The position numbers were made by a program, and so were the translations under genes. Under the pieces are notes generated by a model that was given only the letters and a program-made list of their open reading frames with translations, was not told the DNA's origin and made no database searches. 64,000 nt of DNA from Marinicella sediminis (GTDB taxonomy: Bacteria; Pseudomonadota; Gammaproteobacteria; Xanthomonadales; Marinicellaceae): contig NZ_MVBD01000004.1 of the NCBI RefSeq assembly GCF_002000055.1, positions 248,001 to 312,000 on the forward strand. Reading direction: 5' to 3'. Positions 19,566-29,174 of this stretch are shown here, in pieces. Position 1 is the first letter of the stretch. Each line of letters starts with the position of its first letter.

Positions 19566-19961
19566 ATGTTACTGATTACCGGCTTTTACGCCGCCCTGCT
19601 TGCCCTGATCATCCTGTGGTTATGTTACCGGGTGGTGGTATTCAGAAGAGTCAAGAAAATAGAGATCGGCGATGGCGGTGACGATAAAGGCATCCGCCAC
19701 ATCCGCGCCCAACAAAATGCCGTTGAATACATTCCCATCGTGGTGTTACTCATGGCTACCTACGAAATGAACCAGGGCAACAGTTATCTGTTACACGGCA
19801 TTGGCATTGCCATGGTGATTGCCCGATTGATGCATCCATCGGGCTTTGTCAATAAAAAAGGCGTCAGCTTTGGTCGTTTTTATGGCACTGCACTGACCTG
19901 GTTGTGTTTGCTTGTTCTGGCCATTGCCAATGTCTGGGCATTCGCCAGTGCGATGATCTGA
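19566..19961 (+). CDS. MAPEG-family integral membrane protein
   Basis: A 131-residue protein with four hydrophobic segments. The RAQQNAVEYIPIVVLLMATYE motif in the second helix, then GIAMVIARLMHPSGF, identify the MAPEG family (membrane-associated eicosanoid and glutathione metabolism). Bacterial members may have glutathione transferase or peroxidase activity, but none is shown here. It is coupled with the upstream MBL hydrolase. A TPR sulfotransferase gene follows 24 bases later. Confidence 0.9.
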   Translation: MLLITGFYAALLALIILWLCYRVVVFRRVKKIEIGDGGDDKGIRHIRAQQNAVEYIPIVVLLMATYEMNQGNSYLLHGIGIAMVIARLMHPSGFVNKKGVSFGRFYGTALTWLCLLVLAIANVWAFASAMI

Positions 19962-19985
19962 ATAGCGCACTGATCTGATCACAGC

Positions 19986-21527
19986 ATGCAAAACAGTCAC
20001 CAAAAAATCACCGACCTGATCAACCAGGGCAAGCCAGCGGTTGCGCTGAAAAAACTCAAGTCACTGGTTCGTAAAATGCCAGCCAATGCAGAACTGGAAC
20101 GCCTGCAGGGTGTGGTGCACATCCAGCTGAACCATATGGCGTTGGCGGAAAAGCATTTATTGAAAGCCCGTCGGTTGGCACCAGGCAATGCGGCGGTATG
20201 GATCAACCTGGGCAGTTTGTATAAATTAAACAAACAGTTTGCCCAGGCAGAATCCTGCCTGCAAGAGGCCCTCAACATCAGTCCCAATCACGTTTCAGCC
20301 TGGTTCAACCTGGCCAATGTTTACCGGGAATCTGAACAATGGGATCAAGCCGCCTCTGCATATCAGCAGGTCATTGATCGTCAACCCAATCACCTCAATG
20401 CACTCTATTCCCTGGGCGTGATGAGCAAAAACCTGGGGCATATTGAGCAGTCCATTGATTACCTGCACCGTGCACTGAACATTGATCCTTTCCATCAACA
20501 GTCTTACCTGGCACTGGCCAACCTGAAAAAATATCAGTTTTCAGCAAACGAAGCCGGGATGATCAGCCAGATCATTGATCAACACCAGGATTCGGAGGTC
20601 ATAGAATTGTTGTTTGCACAGGCACAAAACCTGGAACACCAACGCCGTTACGAAGAGGCATTTGCCATGTTGCAAAGAGCCAATCAAGCCAAATACCAAT
20701 CACTGAACAGGGTCCCATTCGACTGGCCAGGCTATACTCAACAGGTCATCAGTACGTTCTCCACGCCATCTGCACATGCACAGGACACAACTCGTCCGGC
20801 CACAGAACCCAATCCTTTATTTGTGGTTTCACTGCCACGATCCGGGTCAACCCTGATAGAACAAATCCTCGCTTCTCACTCACGGGTTTTTGGTGCCTCG
20901 GAACTGACCACTTTTCCTGACCTTATCAAACGCCTGGAACAACAACACCAAACCGATTATCCGGCGGTATGGAAACAATGCAGTGCTGATGACATGAATA
21001 AAGTGGCCATGGCATACCAACAAAAAATCAATGCTTACGGTTTGGAGCATGCCTATGTCACAGATAAAAGCCTGATTAATTTTAATTACGTTGGCAGCAT
21101 CCTTGAAGTACTGCCAAAGAGCAAAATCATCCATTGCGTCAGACACCCCATGGACGTTTGCCTCAGTTGTTACAAGCAGTTGTTTGCATCAGGACAGGAA
21201 TACAGTTATGACCTGACTGAACTGGCCGCCTATCACCGTCATCACGAGCAGATCATGGCGCATTGGAAAAAATTGTACCCTTCACAAATTCTGACGGTCA
21301 GATACGAAGAAGTGGTCGCAGATACCCGTAAACAAATAGAAATTTTACTGAGCTATCTGGGGCTTGATTGGGAGGATGCCTGTTTGCAATTCCATCAAAC
21401 TGAACGCATGATCAAAACGGCCAGTGCTACTCAGGTTAAACAAAAAATCAACCGTGAGGGCGTACAAAGATACAAAAAATACGGAAAATCAATGAAAGAA
21501 CTTGAAAAATTGTTAAATTATGCTTGA
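19986..21527 (+). CDS. TPR-repeat sulfotransferase
   Basis: A 513-residue protein. The first 230 residues contain at least five tetratricopeptide repeats (for example WINLGSLYKLNKQFAQAE and AWFNLANVYRESEQWDQA). The sulfotransferase domain starts near residue 278 with the 5' phosphosulfate-binding motif SLPRSGSTLIEQIL, then GASELTTFPDL. IIHCVRHPMDVCLSCYKQLF is the 3' phosphate-binding region. Such proteins transfer sulfate from PAPS to a substrate that the TPR part probably helps select. The acceptor is unknown. No PAPS synthesis gene is nearby. Confidence 0.9.
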   Translation: MQNSHQKITDLINQGKPAVALKKLKSLVRKMPANAELERLQGVVHIQLNHMALAEKHLLKARRLAPGNAAVWINLGSLYKLNKQFAQAESCLQEALNISPNHVSAWFNLANVYRESEQWDQAASAYQQVIDRQPNHLNALYSLGVMSKNLGHIEQSIDYLHRALNIDPFHQQSYLALANLKKYQFSANEAGMISQIIDQHQDSEVIELLFAQAQNLEHQRRYEEAFAMLQRANQAKYQSLNRVPFDWPGYTQQVISTFSTPSAHAQDTTRPATEPNPLFVVSLPRSGSTLIEQILASHSRVFGASELTTFPDLIKRLEQQHQTDYPAVWKQCSADDMNKVAMAYQQKINAYGLEHAYVTDKSLINFNYVGSILEVLPKSKIIHCVRHPMDVCLSCYKQLFASGQEYSYDLTELAAYHRHHEQIMAHWKKLYPSQILTVRYEEVVADTRKQIEILLSYLGLDWEDACLQFHQTERMIKTASATQVKQKINREGVQRYKKYGKSMKELEKLLNYA

Positions 21528-21607
21528 TGTCACAGTTTAGATAAATACAATGCTTTAATGAGTAGTCATACTACCCTTAAATTATAAAAACCCTGTTTGG
21601 AGGAAAA

Positions 21608-22402
21608 ATGAAAATCAATCAATTAAGAAAAGCCATGGCGCCTTTCCTGTTAACTGCTTCTGCAGTGGCTGGAGCTCAGCTTGTTGATCAGGCCGGCGTT
21701 AGCGGTAGCCCAGCTGATGTACCATTTGGCGGGCCTGTCGTACTTTATGATCAAACCGGTCAACCACCATCTGGAAATGGTGCCCCTGATCAAAATTTCG
21801 AAGCGGCCTTTGACGCCTATGACGCCATTGTTGCAGATGATTTTGTAGTCACTGACCCCAACGGCTGGAACATTACTCAGGTTTCTTCTGTGGGAACTTA
21901 TTCAGTAGCTGGTCCTGCCGCAGGCGTGAGTATTTCTTTCCATGCTGATCTTGGCGGTTCACCTGACCCAACTCCGGTTGCAGGTTGTAGTTTTCCAAGT
22001 GTGGTTCCCACAACTGACACCACAGGTTCTTTTGTGATTGATCTCGGAGCTGGTTGCGACCTGCCTGCAGGTACTTTCTGGATGGCACAACAAACTGATT
22101 TGGACTTTGCTGGCGGTGCCGGTGGACAACATTTCTTTTCAAACACCCAAACTGTAACCGGTGCTGAAGGCCATTGGATCAACCCAGGTGACGGTTTTGG
22201 TTCAGGTTGTACCACATTCCAACCAGCTGGTAGTGTTTGTGGCGTAGGCGGCGGTGGCACCACTGACTTCCTGTTCTCTGTATCAGGATCGGTCCTGGCT
22301 CCTACACCAGCATTGCCTGTACCTGCAGCCAATTGGTACGGTATGGCACTGTTGTTATTGGGAATGGGCTTCTTTGGCCGCAGATTCCTGAAAAACAACT
22401 GA
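21608..22402 (+). CDS. Secreted protein with CTERM-like sorting signal
   Basis: A 264-residue exported protein with a signal peptide ending near AVAGAQ. A beta-rich domain of about 190 residues follows (VADDFVVTDPNGWNITQVSS, GTFWMAQQTDLDFAGG). Its tail is PVPAANWYGMALLLLGMGF then GRRFLKNN: a Pro/Val motif, one hydrophobic helix and a basic end, as in PEP-CTERM/IPTL-CTERM proteins. GGAGG precedes the ATG. Function unknown; no similarity beyond the sorting pattern is claimed to the protein at 10547-11239. A terminator follows. Confidence 0.75.
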   Translation: MKINQLRKAMAPFLLTASAVAGAQLVDQAGVSGSPADVPFGGPVVLYDQTGQPPSGNGAPDQNFEAAFDAYDAIVADDFVVTDPNGWNITQVSSVGTYSVAGPAAGVSISFHADLGGSPDPTPVAGCSFPSVVPTTDTTGSFVIDLGAGCDLPAGTFWMAQQTDLDFAGGAGGQHFFSNTQTVTGAEGHWINPGDGFGSGCTTFQPAGSVCGVGGGGTTDFLFSVSGSVLAPTPALPVPAANWYGMALLLLGMGFFGRRFLKNN

Positions 22403-22426
22403 TTCAGTCCATAACAACTGAATACA

Positions 22427-22451
22427 AAAGGCACCTTCGGGTGCCTTTTTT
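22427..22451 (+). terminator. Rho-independent terminator
   Basis: AAAGGCACC-TTCG-GGTGCCTTT with a stable UUCG tetraloop, then further T residues. It lies 25 bases after the CTERM-like gene. Confidence 0.93.
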
Positions 22452-22484
22452 CATTGATACCCTTCATTGAGTACAGAAACCACC

Positions 22485-23483
22485 ATGAAAACAACCTTGA
22501 TCAATCAATTACCCAAAGCCGAATTGCACATGCACATTGAAGGCAGTCTCGAACCTGAGTTGATGTTTGCCCTGGCCGAACGCAATGGCATCACCCTGCC
22601 CTATGAATCAGTGGATGCCCTCAAAGCCTTATACGACTTTAACAACCTGCAGGAATTTCTCGACATTTATTATGCTGGTGTCAGTGTGTTGCAAACCGAA
22701 CAGGATTTTTATGACCTGGCCTGGGCCTATCTGGAAAGGGCCAAAGCCGATCATGTGGTGCACACCGAAATTTTCTTTGACCCCCAGTCACACACCGACC
22801 GTGGCATTGCTTTTGATGTGGTGATCAATGGTTTGCATCAGGCATTCAGTGACGCTCAGCAGGAGCTGGGAATCAGTTTTCATGTCATTGCCTGTTTCCT
22901 GCGCCATCTGCCTGAGCAGGATGCGCTTGATCTGTATCCTGAGATAGTCAAACACCGAGATAAAATCATCGGCATAGGACTGGATTCTTCAGAACTGGGA
23001 CACCCACCCGAAAAATACCAACAGGTCTTTTCTCAGGCAAAGAAAGATGGTTTCAAAGTGGTGGCTCATGCCGGTGAAGAGGGCCCTGCAGATTATGTCA
23101 GACAAGCCATTGAGTTGCTGAAAGTTGACCGCATTGACCATGGCAACCGTTGTCTTGATGACGGAGAGCTGACCAGACAGATTGCTGAAAGCGGACTGGC
23201 ATTAACGGTCTGTCCATTATCAAATCTGAAGCTTAAAGTGGTCAGCGACCTGCAAGAACATCCCATCAAAGACATGCTCGCCAAAGGCCTGATCGCCACC
23301 CTGAATTCAGATGATCCGGCTTACTTTGGCGGCTATGTGAATGACAATTTTCAGCAACTGGCTGCTGCGGTTGGGTTAGACAATGATGAAATCATTACCC
23401 TGGTGGAGAACTCTTTCAGAGCCAGCTTCCTGCCTGAGTCTGTCAAAGAAGCCCACATCAGTGCTGTTCAGGCGTTCAGATAA
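22485..23483 (+). CDS. Adenosine/adenine deaminase
   Basis: A 332-residue zinc deaminase. Metal ligands are in ELHMHIEGSL (two His), VVAHAGEE (His) and TLNSDDPAYFGG (Asp pair). HGNRCLDD lies between. The DDPAYFGGY end and the LKLKVVSDLQEHPIK segment fit the adenine deaminase branch (for example the P. aeruginosa and yeast Aah1 type) better than classical adenosine deaminase, but the substrate is not certain. I chose the ATG at 22485, giving MKTTLINQLPKAELH. Confidence 0.92.
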   Translation: MKTTLINQLPKAELHMHIEGSLEPELMFALAERNGITLPYESVDALKALYDFNNLQEFLDIYYAGVSVLQTEQDFYDLAWAYLERAKADHVVHTEIFFDPQSHTDRGIAFDVVINGLHQAFSDAQQELGISFHVIACFLRHLPEQDALDLYPEIVKHRDKIIGIGLDSSELGHPPEKYQQVFSQAKKDGFKVVAHAGEEGPADYVRQAIELLKVDRIDHGNRCLDDGELTRQIAESGLALTVCPLSNLKLKVVSDLQEHPIKDMLAKGLIATLNSDDPAYFGGYVNDNFQQLAAAVGLDNDEIITLVENSFRASFLPESVKEAHISAVQAFR

Positions 23484-23512
23484 TACCTGTTATCCTGATT
23501 GATCAGCTGTCA

Positions 23513-25690
23513 TTAATTAAACGCCAGCACCCGCTGGCGTTGTTGTTGCAGCTCATATTCATAAAGACCCACAAACTCCTGAGTAAAGGGGGTATTGATG
23601 ACTTCTTTAAGCATCGGCAAATGACTGCCCTGCCAATACCCACGACTGCCTCCTTTCTTGTATTCATTATAGAATAACTGAGCAGATTCGATGTATTGAC
23701 CTTCCGCTGCTGCTACCATGGCGCGATTGAAGTTGCTGTTCAAATCGGGAAATTCAGCCATCATGGCTTTGAGTTCATTCAATACCCGGGCTGCCACCTC
23801 AGCTTGCTCGGTGACCTGCCACAACCAAACCATGTTGATGGCGCTGTCAAAATTATCCCTGTTCACCTGAAAGTCGTCTGGGTCTCCGGCAGCAAACAGT
23901 TTCAGGTAATTTTCGATGGCCTGCTCATTATGGCCCAGAAGCATCTGGTTAAAAGCCAGGTTCCCCAGGTAGTTTTTGTTATCCGGGTTTCGCTGCCAGG
24001 CCGCAGCAAAGCGATCCACCGCGTTTTGATATTGTCCCTGGTACATATCAAGAGAGGCCTGAACATAAATCAATTTCTCATAACCTGGTGATTGCAACCT
24101 GATCTCATCGATGGTGGATTGCGCCTGTTCGGTCAGCCCCAGGTCCACATACATCGAAGCCAGTTCGGCTTTCCTGGAAACATTACCGGGGTCCTTTTTG
24201 ATGGCGATTCTTTGCCACCTGATGGCTTCATCCAACTCCCCCTGATTGGAATAAACCGCGGCTTTGCCGCCAGCAGCTCCGGGGTAGTCAGGCACCAGCT
24301 CAATGATCCGGTCATACTGTGCAAGGGCATCTTTATGCCGCCCCTGTTCGGACAGAATCGATGCAATGTTTGATTGTATCACCGGCGAAATGGGGTCCAG
24401 ATTAACCGCTTGACGATACATATCCAGGGCTTGTTCTTTGTTCCCAAGACGACTGAGCAAGTTGCCATACCAATGATAGGCAGTTGGATAATTCGGATTG
24501 AGTTCCAGGGCATGTTGGAAGGCATTTTGTGCTCCTTCAAGATCACCTTGCTCAGCCAGGTAATTGGCTCGACTGGTGTGTGCCTCAGCCAATGATGGAT
24601 CAAGCTGCAGGGCCTGATCAATCAAAGGTTCTGCATTGGCCAACATTTCGGCCCGAGTGACATCACTGTAGTCATTCAACAAACTCCAGGCGTCTGCCTG
24701 TCCCACATACGCCAGGGCATATTCAGCATCCAGTTCTGTGGCTTTTTGAAACAGGCTCAATGCCTGATATAGTGATTGACTGTTGCGGGTCAGCAATCGT
24801 TGCCGACCTGCCAAATAGGCATTGTACGCATCGAGATTGTCAGTTTGTTGCTTACCCAACGACTGCACTTCTGCGTCTGTCAGACGAGCTTTGAGGGCAT
24901 TTGCGATTTCCTGTGAGACTTCGGTTTGAATCTGAAAAATATTACTTGCGGTCAGCTCCCGGTTGTAGGTTTCAGCCCACAACGGTTCTTCAGTCATTGC
25001 ATCAACCAGTTTGACATTCAGTCGCACTTGATTGCCAACCCGCTGGACCCCGCCTTCAACAATGTGGGCCACACCAAGCCTCCCGGCTATGTCAACGATT
25101 GGCATGTCTGTGCTGTGGTAATTCAACACCGAAGTTCTGGAAATCACTTTCAACGCAGATATTTTCGACAATGAGGTGATCAGGTCATCATGAATGCCAA
25201 CCGTGAATGGTTCATTGTCTGCGGTGTTGGCCACATTGGTAAAGGGTAATACAGCGAGGGATTTTTCATCGATGTCGGTATTGGCGATGAATGACAACGG
25301 TTCTTCGGTCACCGGCTCATCAATCACAACTTCCTGATCTTGAGGGTCATCACTCCAATGCTGCCAAAGGCTCATCACCCCAACCACGACCAACACCCCA
25401 AGCGTCACATAATCGAGTTTTTTCGCCGTCCGTTGTTCATGGGCTTCATCTTTGATGACATCCCGGTCGCGTTTGATGCCATCGGGGGTCATTTCAAAGG
25501 CCCAGGCAAACAGAATGGTGGGAATTAATCCAAGCAACACCAAAGCCATCAGTAAGCGATTGGCACTGGCTTCCAGTTCCAGGGCTTCAAACACCACATC
25601 ACCAACTTGTAACAACAACCAGCCAATCACCACATAAGCGGCAGTGACCCGAAACACATTTCGTCGTTTTAATTCCTGGAAAAAACTCAT
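23513..25690 (-). CDS. Membrane protein with TolB-like domain and TPR repeats
   Basis: A 725-residue protein. An N-terminal membrane domain (about 1-115, with helices near 15-35, 45-65 and 95-112) begins SFFQELKRRNVFRVTAAYVV, as in many signalling proteins that carry adenylate cyclase domains. It is followed by a TolB/FlgO-like region (about 140-270, KSLAVLPFTNVANTADNEPF). Eight or so TPR repeats extend to the C-terminus. No cyclase domain is present. A scaffold role at the inner membrane is inferred. No operon partner is seen; the gene is alone on its strand between the deaminase and glyS. Confidence 0.85.
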   Translation of the reverse strand: MSFFQELKRRNVFRVTAAYVVIGWLLLQVGDVVFEALELEASANRLLMALVLLGLIPTILFAWAFEMTPDGIKRDRDVIKDEAHEQRTAKKLDYVTLGVLVVVGVMSLWQHWSDDPQDQEVVIDEPVTEEPLSFIANTDIDEKSLAVLPFTNVANTADNEPFTVGIHDDLITSLSKISALKVISRTSVLNYHSTDMPIVDIAGRLGVAHIVEGGVQRVGNQVRLNVKLVDAMTEEPLWAETYNRELTASNIFQIQTEVSQEIANALKARLTDAEVQSLGKQQTDNLDAYNAYLAGRQRLLTRNSQSLYQALSLFQKATELDAEYALAYVGQADAWSLLNDYSDVTRAEMLANAEPLIDQALQLDPSLAEAHTSRANYLAEQGDLEGAQNAFQHALELNPNYPTAYHWYGNLLSRLGNKEQALDMYRQAVNLDPISPVIQSNIASILSEQGRHKDALAQYDRIIELVPDYPGAAGGKAAVYSNQGELDEAIRWQRIAIKKDPGNVSRKAELASMYVDLGLTEQAQSTIDEIRLQSPGYEKLIYVQASLDMYQGQYQNAVDRFAAAWQRNPDNKNYLGNLAFNQMLLGHNEQAIENYLKLFAAGDPDDFQVNRDNFDSAINMVWLWQVTEQAEVAARVLNELKAMMAEFPDLNSNFNRAMVAAAEGQYIESAQLFYNEYKKGGSRGYWQGSHLPMLKEVINTPFTQEFVGLYEYELQQQRQRVLAFN

Positions 25691-25789
25691 CAGCGCATTG
25701 TAAGCCGATTAACCGGCATTTATCAATCTTTGCTCAACGGAGTCCACTCAGATCGTGGCTGGGCAACTGGTTCATTGAGTCACATTCAG

Positions 25790-25815
25790 AAAAAAAAACG
25801 GCGCCAGAGCACCGT
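25790..25815 (-). terminator. Rho-independent terminator of glyQS
   Basis: On the minus strand ACGGTGC-TCTG-GCGCCGT with one G-U pair, followed by eight or more T residues. It lies about 25 bases after the glyS stop. Confidence 0.85.
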
Positions 25816-25840
25816 TGTATGCTCCAGCTGAATACGGTAT

Positions 25841-27922
25841 TCAGCTCTTTACCAATTTAGACAGGTCAGCAATGGAACCAGTCAACCGGCTGACCTGAAC
25901 CAGTTGAGTCAGGCGGTTGATCTTCACTTGCTGATCATCGGCATTGACCATGACATGCTCAAAATAGTCATCCAATGGTTGTGCCAGCGAACTGAGCACC
26001 TCAAAAGCCTGATCATAAGCAAAACGGGTGACCAGTTCACCCAACTGAGGCTCAATCGCTGCCAACTGTTCATAAACCTGTTGTTCTTGCTCCTGGGTAA
26101 ATAATGTGGCGTCTACTCGATGGGCATGGATATCAACCGGCAAATCAACATTGGATTTTTTGGTGATATTCAAAGCTCGTTTATTGGCCTCAATCAGGGA
26201 TTTGGCAAAAGGTTGTTGTTTAAACAATTCCGTTGCCCTTACCCGCTGATCAAAGTCCACCAGATTATCCGGGTGTTTGGCCAGTACCGCATTAACCACA
26301 TCATGACTGATGCCTTGCCCCTGGTACTGATGGCGCAATCGCTCATTGAAAAAGTCCAGCACTTCCTGTTTGACGGCCTCATCAACTGTAACCGGTAAAG
26401 CGGCGAAAGCCGTCCACATCAATTCCCTTGGATTGATGGTAAGCTGTTGCTCGATCAGGATGTTTATGATGCTCAACGTCGCTCTTCTGAGGGCAAATGG
26501 ATCTTTTGAACCAGTGGGCTTTTTACCTACTGCAAAAATACCACACAATGTATCCATTTTATCGGCCATTGAAACAGCCTGTCCCAATCGGGTCGCCGGT
26601 AAGTCATCACCCACAAATCGTGGTAAATACTGATCCCTGATGGCCATTGACACAGCCTCAGACTCTTGTTGTTCTGCAGCGTAATATCCACCCATCAGGC
26701 CTTGTAAATCAGGAAACTCATCAACCATATCGGACATCAGGTCACATTTCATTAACCGGGCAACCTGTTTGGCATCGGTTTCTTCAAAGCCAAGCTGTGG
26801 TGACATCCAAACCAATAATTGACTGATGCGGTTGGTTTTATCAGCCAGGGTGCCCAGCGATTGTTCGAAAACCATTTTCTCCAACAAGGGGATGTTGTCT
26901 TCCAGTGGACGGGCCTTGTCTTTTTCCCAGAAAAAACGGGCATCCGCCAGTCTGGGGGTGATGACTTTCTCAAAGCCTTTTTTCACCGCTTCAGGGTTAC
27001 TTGAATCGATGTTGGCCAAGGCCACAAAATAAGGCATCAACTGACCTTGTTGATCTTCAACCGGAAAATATTTCTGGTGCTTTTCCATGGAAGATATCAG
27101 TGCTTCCTTGGGCACTGAAAGGAAATCTTTGTTGAACTCGCCAAGTACCGCCGATGGTTTCTCTGTGATGCTCGCCACCTCGGACAATAATCCGGCTTCA
27201 ATACGGGCCACCCCATTTACACTGTGCGCTGCAGCCTTCACCTGCTCAGCAATTAATTGTTCACGCTGCTGCTGGTCTACCATGATTCCGGCTTGTTGCA
27301 TCACCGAAACATAATCAGCAGGTTTATCTATACTGACAAATTCATTGTGGTGGAAACGATGTCCAAGGCTTTGCTGACCAGTGGTGACGCCAAACAATTC
27401 CATTGGTATGACGTCCTGATCTTTAAGTAACACCATCCAGTGAACTGGCCTGATGAAACTGTACTCATGGTCACCCCAACGCATCGGTTTGGGTATCGGT
27501 AATTGTTTGATCGCTTTGGCGATGTATTGCGGCATCACTGCAGCGATGTGCTGACCAGCTTCGGTTACCTGGTAAGTCAAGTAGTCACCTTTCTCGGTTT
27601 CCACCCGGCTCAGATCGGCAATATCCACACCCAGCGAACGGGCAAAACCCATGGCTGCGGGCTTGGGGTTGCCGTCTTCATCAAAAGCAGCAGCCACCGC
27701 AGGTCCCCTTTTTTCGATGTGCTGGTCAGCCAATTGTTCAGTCACGCCTTTGAGCAGAAAAGCCAATCTACGGGGCGAGGCAAACCACCTCGAATCACCT
27801 GCATAGCTGAAGCCTGCTTCATCCATCTGCCGACATACTCCCTGATACAGGGCTTCTGCCAAACCATACAAGGCTTTGGGTGGTAATTCTTCACAACCCA
27901 ATTCAAATAATATATCTGCCAT
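25841..27922 (-). CDS. glyS: Glycine-tRNA ligase beta subunit
   Basis: The 693-residue beta chain of the heterotetrameric (alpha2beta2) glycyl-tRNA synthetase, acting in tRNA recognition. It starts ADILFELGCEELPPKAL as in E. coli GlyS. The PVHWMVLLKDQ, ISSMEKHQKYFP and LAKATFFW-like DARFFWEKD segments are characteristic. The HD-like region SDMVDEFPDLQG is also present. Length matches the family (about 690). It follows glyQ after two bases. Confidence 0.97.
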   Translation of the reverse strand: MADILFELGCEELPPKALYGLAEALYQGVCRQMDEAGFSYAGDSRWFASPRRLAFLLKGVTEQLADQHIEKRGPAVAAAFDEDGNPKPAAMGFARSLGVDIADLSRVETEKGDYLTYQVTEAGQHIAAVMPQYIAKAIKQLPIPKPMRWGDHEYSFIRPVHWMVLLKDQDVIPMELFGVTTGQQSLGHRFHHNEFVSIDKPADYVSVMQQAGIMVDQQQREQLIAEQVKAAAHSVNGVARIEAGLLSEVASITEKPSAVLGEFNKDFLSVPKEALISSMEKHQKYFPVEDQQGQLMPYFVALANIDSSNPEAVKKGFEKVITPRLADARFFWEKDKARPLEDNIPLLEKMVFEQSLGTLADKTNRISQLLVWMSPQLGFEETDAKQVARLMKCDLMSDMVDEFPDLQGLMGGYYAAEQQESEAVSMAIRDQYLPRFVGDDLPATRLGQAVSMADKMDTLCGIFAVGKKPTGSKDPFALRRATLSIINILIEQQLTINPRELMWTAFAALPVTVDEAVKQEVLDFFNERLRHQYQGQGISHDVVNAVLAKHPDNLVDFDQRVRATELFKQQPFAKSLIEANKRALNITKKSNVDLPVDIHAHRVDATLFTQEQEQQVYEQLAAIEPQLGELVTRFAYDQAFEVLSSLAQPLDDYFEHVMVNADDQQVKINRLTQLVQVSRLTGSIADLSKLVKS

Positions 27923-27924
27923 GA

Positions 27925-28851
27925 TCAGTGTCCCTCCTGTTGGTTACTGGTTTTGCAACCTGGGAAACCCAGCGCTTCGCGTGATTGATAATACATTTCG
28001 GCCACTTTTTTGGACATGTTTCTGACCTTCAGAATAAACTGCTGGCGCTCAGTGACACTGATGGCCTTTCTGGCATCCAGCAAATTGAATAAGTGTGAGG
28101 CCTTCAGGGCCTTTTCATAAGCCGGCAACGGCAATGCCCGTTCAATCAACTCGAGGCAAGCCTTTTCCGCCTCTGTAAACGACCTGAACAACTCAGATAC
28201 ATCGGCACATTCAAAGTTGTAAGCCGACTGTTCGACTTCATTTTGATGATAAACATCACCATAAGTGACGGTCCCATTTGGGGTTTCAGCCCACACCAGA
28301 TCAAAGATGCTGTCTTTGTTTTGCAAGTACATGGCCAATCGCTCAAGTCCATATGTGATTTCACCCATGACCGGCTTGCACTCCAGACCACCCACTTGTT
28401 GAAAATAAGTAAATTGTGTTACTTCCATGCCATTGAGCCAAACTTCCCAGCCCAGACCCCAAGCTCCCAAGGTGGGTGATTCCCAGTTGTCTTCAATGAA
28501 TCTGACGTCATGCTCCAGGGTATCAATGCCAATCGCTTCCAGCGATTTCAGATACAGCTCCTGGATGTTTTTTGGCGAAGGCTTAAGCACCACCTGAAAC
28601 TGGTAATAATGCTGCAGACGATTGGGATTCTCGCCATAACGACCGTCGGTTGGCCGGCGACAAGGTTGTACATAAGCACTGTTCCATGGCTCAGGGCCGA
28701 TGGATCTGAGGAACGTTGCCGGATGAAAGGTGCCCGCACCCACTTCCAGATCCAGTGGCTGAATGATCACACAGCCATGTGCTGCCCAAAATGACTGTAA
28801 TTTCAGAATCAATTCCTGAAAAGTCAGGCATCCATTGTTATTCGTTTGCAT
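27925..28851 (-). CDS. glyQ: Glycine-tRNA ligase alpha subunit
   Basis: The 308-residue catalytic alpha chain. Conserved segments are [40 protein letters not shown] and [24 protein letters not shown] [21 protein letters not shown] chose the Met at 28851 because the protein then begins close to the E. coli GlyQ start and has a normal length (about 300). The frame itself extends to 28911. It is coupled to glyS. Confidence 0.96.
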   Translation of the reverse strand: MQTNNNGCLTFQELILKLQSFWAAHGCVIIQPLDLEVGAGTFHPATFLRSIGPEPWNSAYVQPCRRPTDGRYGENPNRLQHYYQFQVVLKPSPKNIQELYLKSLEAIGIDTLEHDVRFIEDNWESPTLGAWGLGWEVWLNGMEVTQFTYFQQVGGLECKPVMGEITYGLERLAMYLQNKDSIFDLVWAETPNGTVTYGDVYHQNEVEQSAYNFECADVSELFRSFTEAEKACLELIERALPLPAYEKALKASHLFNLLDARKAISVTERQQFILKVRNMSKKVAEMYYQSREALGFPGCKTSNQQEGH

Positions 28852-29168
28852 AGCACGTTTCGTTGATGTAGCAAAACCCTGCATTATATAGGAATGATGT
28901 TGGGACTTCATTCACTTTTGTTGCTGACAAAAGTCAAAGCGGCCCCGACGGTCATGTCGAGTGATCAAGTGCTCGACGCACTGATTCGCCAGCACGCTTC
29001 AATCAAGTCACCAGCCCTACAGGAAACAAACCCTGAACTTTCTGCAGATTCACCGTCAGTCAACTGAACATTTTCAAATTTGCCCACAAACCACCAGTAA
29101 TAATGACTGATGACCCAATTCTTTTTCACAGCTGAGTTGATAGAATGTTCTGTTTTTGAATCGGGAGA
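28852..29168. other. Intergenic stretch between glyQ and the S9 peptidase gene
   Basis: 317 bases with no supported gene. A minus-strand TATAAT at 28883-28888 could be the -10 of glyQ, but I see no good -35. A 37-codon frame (28954-29067, +) has no ribosome site and no recognisable product. GGGAG at 29163-29167 is the ribosome site of the S9 peptidase. Confidence 0.5.
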
Positions 29169-29174
29169 ATGCAC

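Noticed and set aside
28954..29067. 37-codon frame between glyQ and the S9 peptidase
   Set aside because: No ribosome site, no conserved feature and no match.
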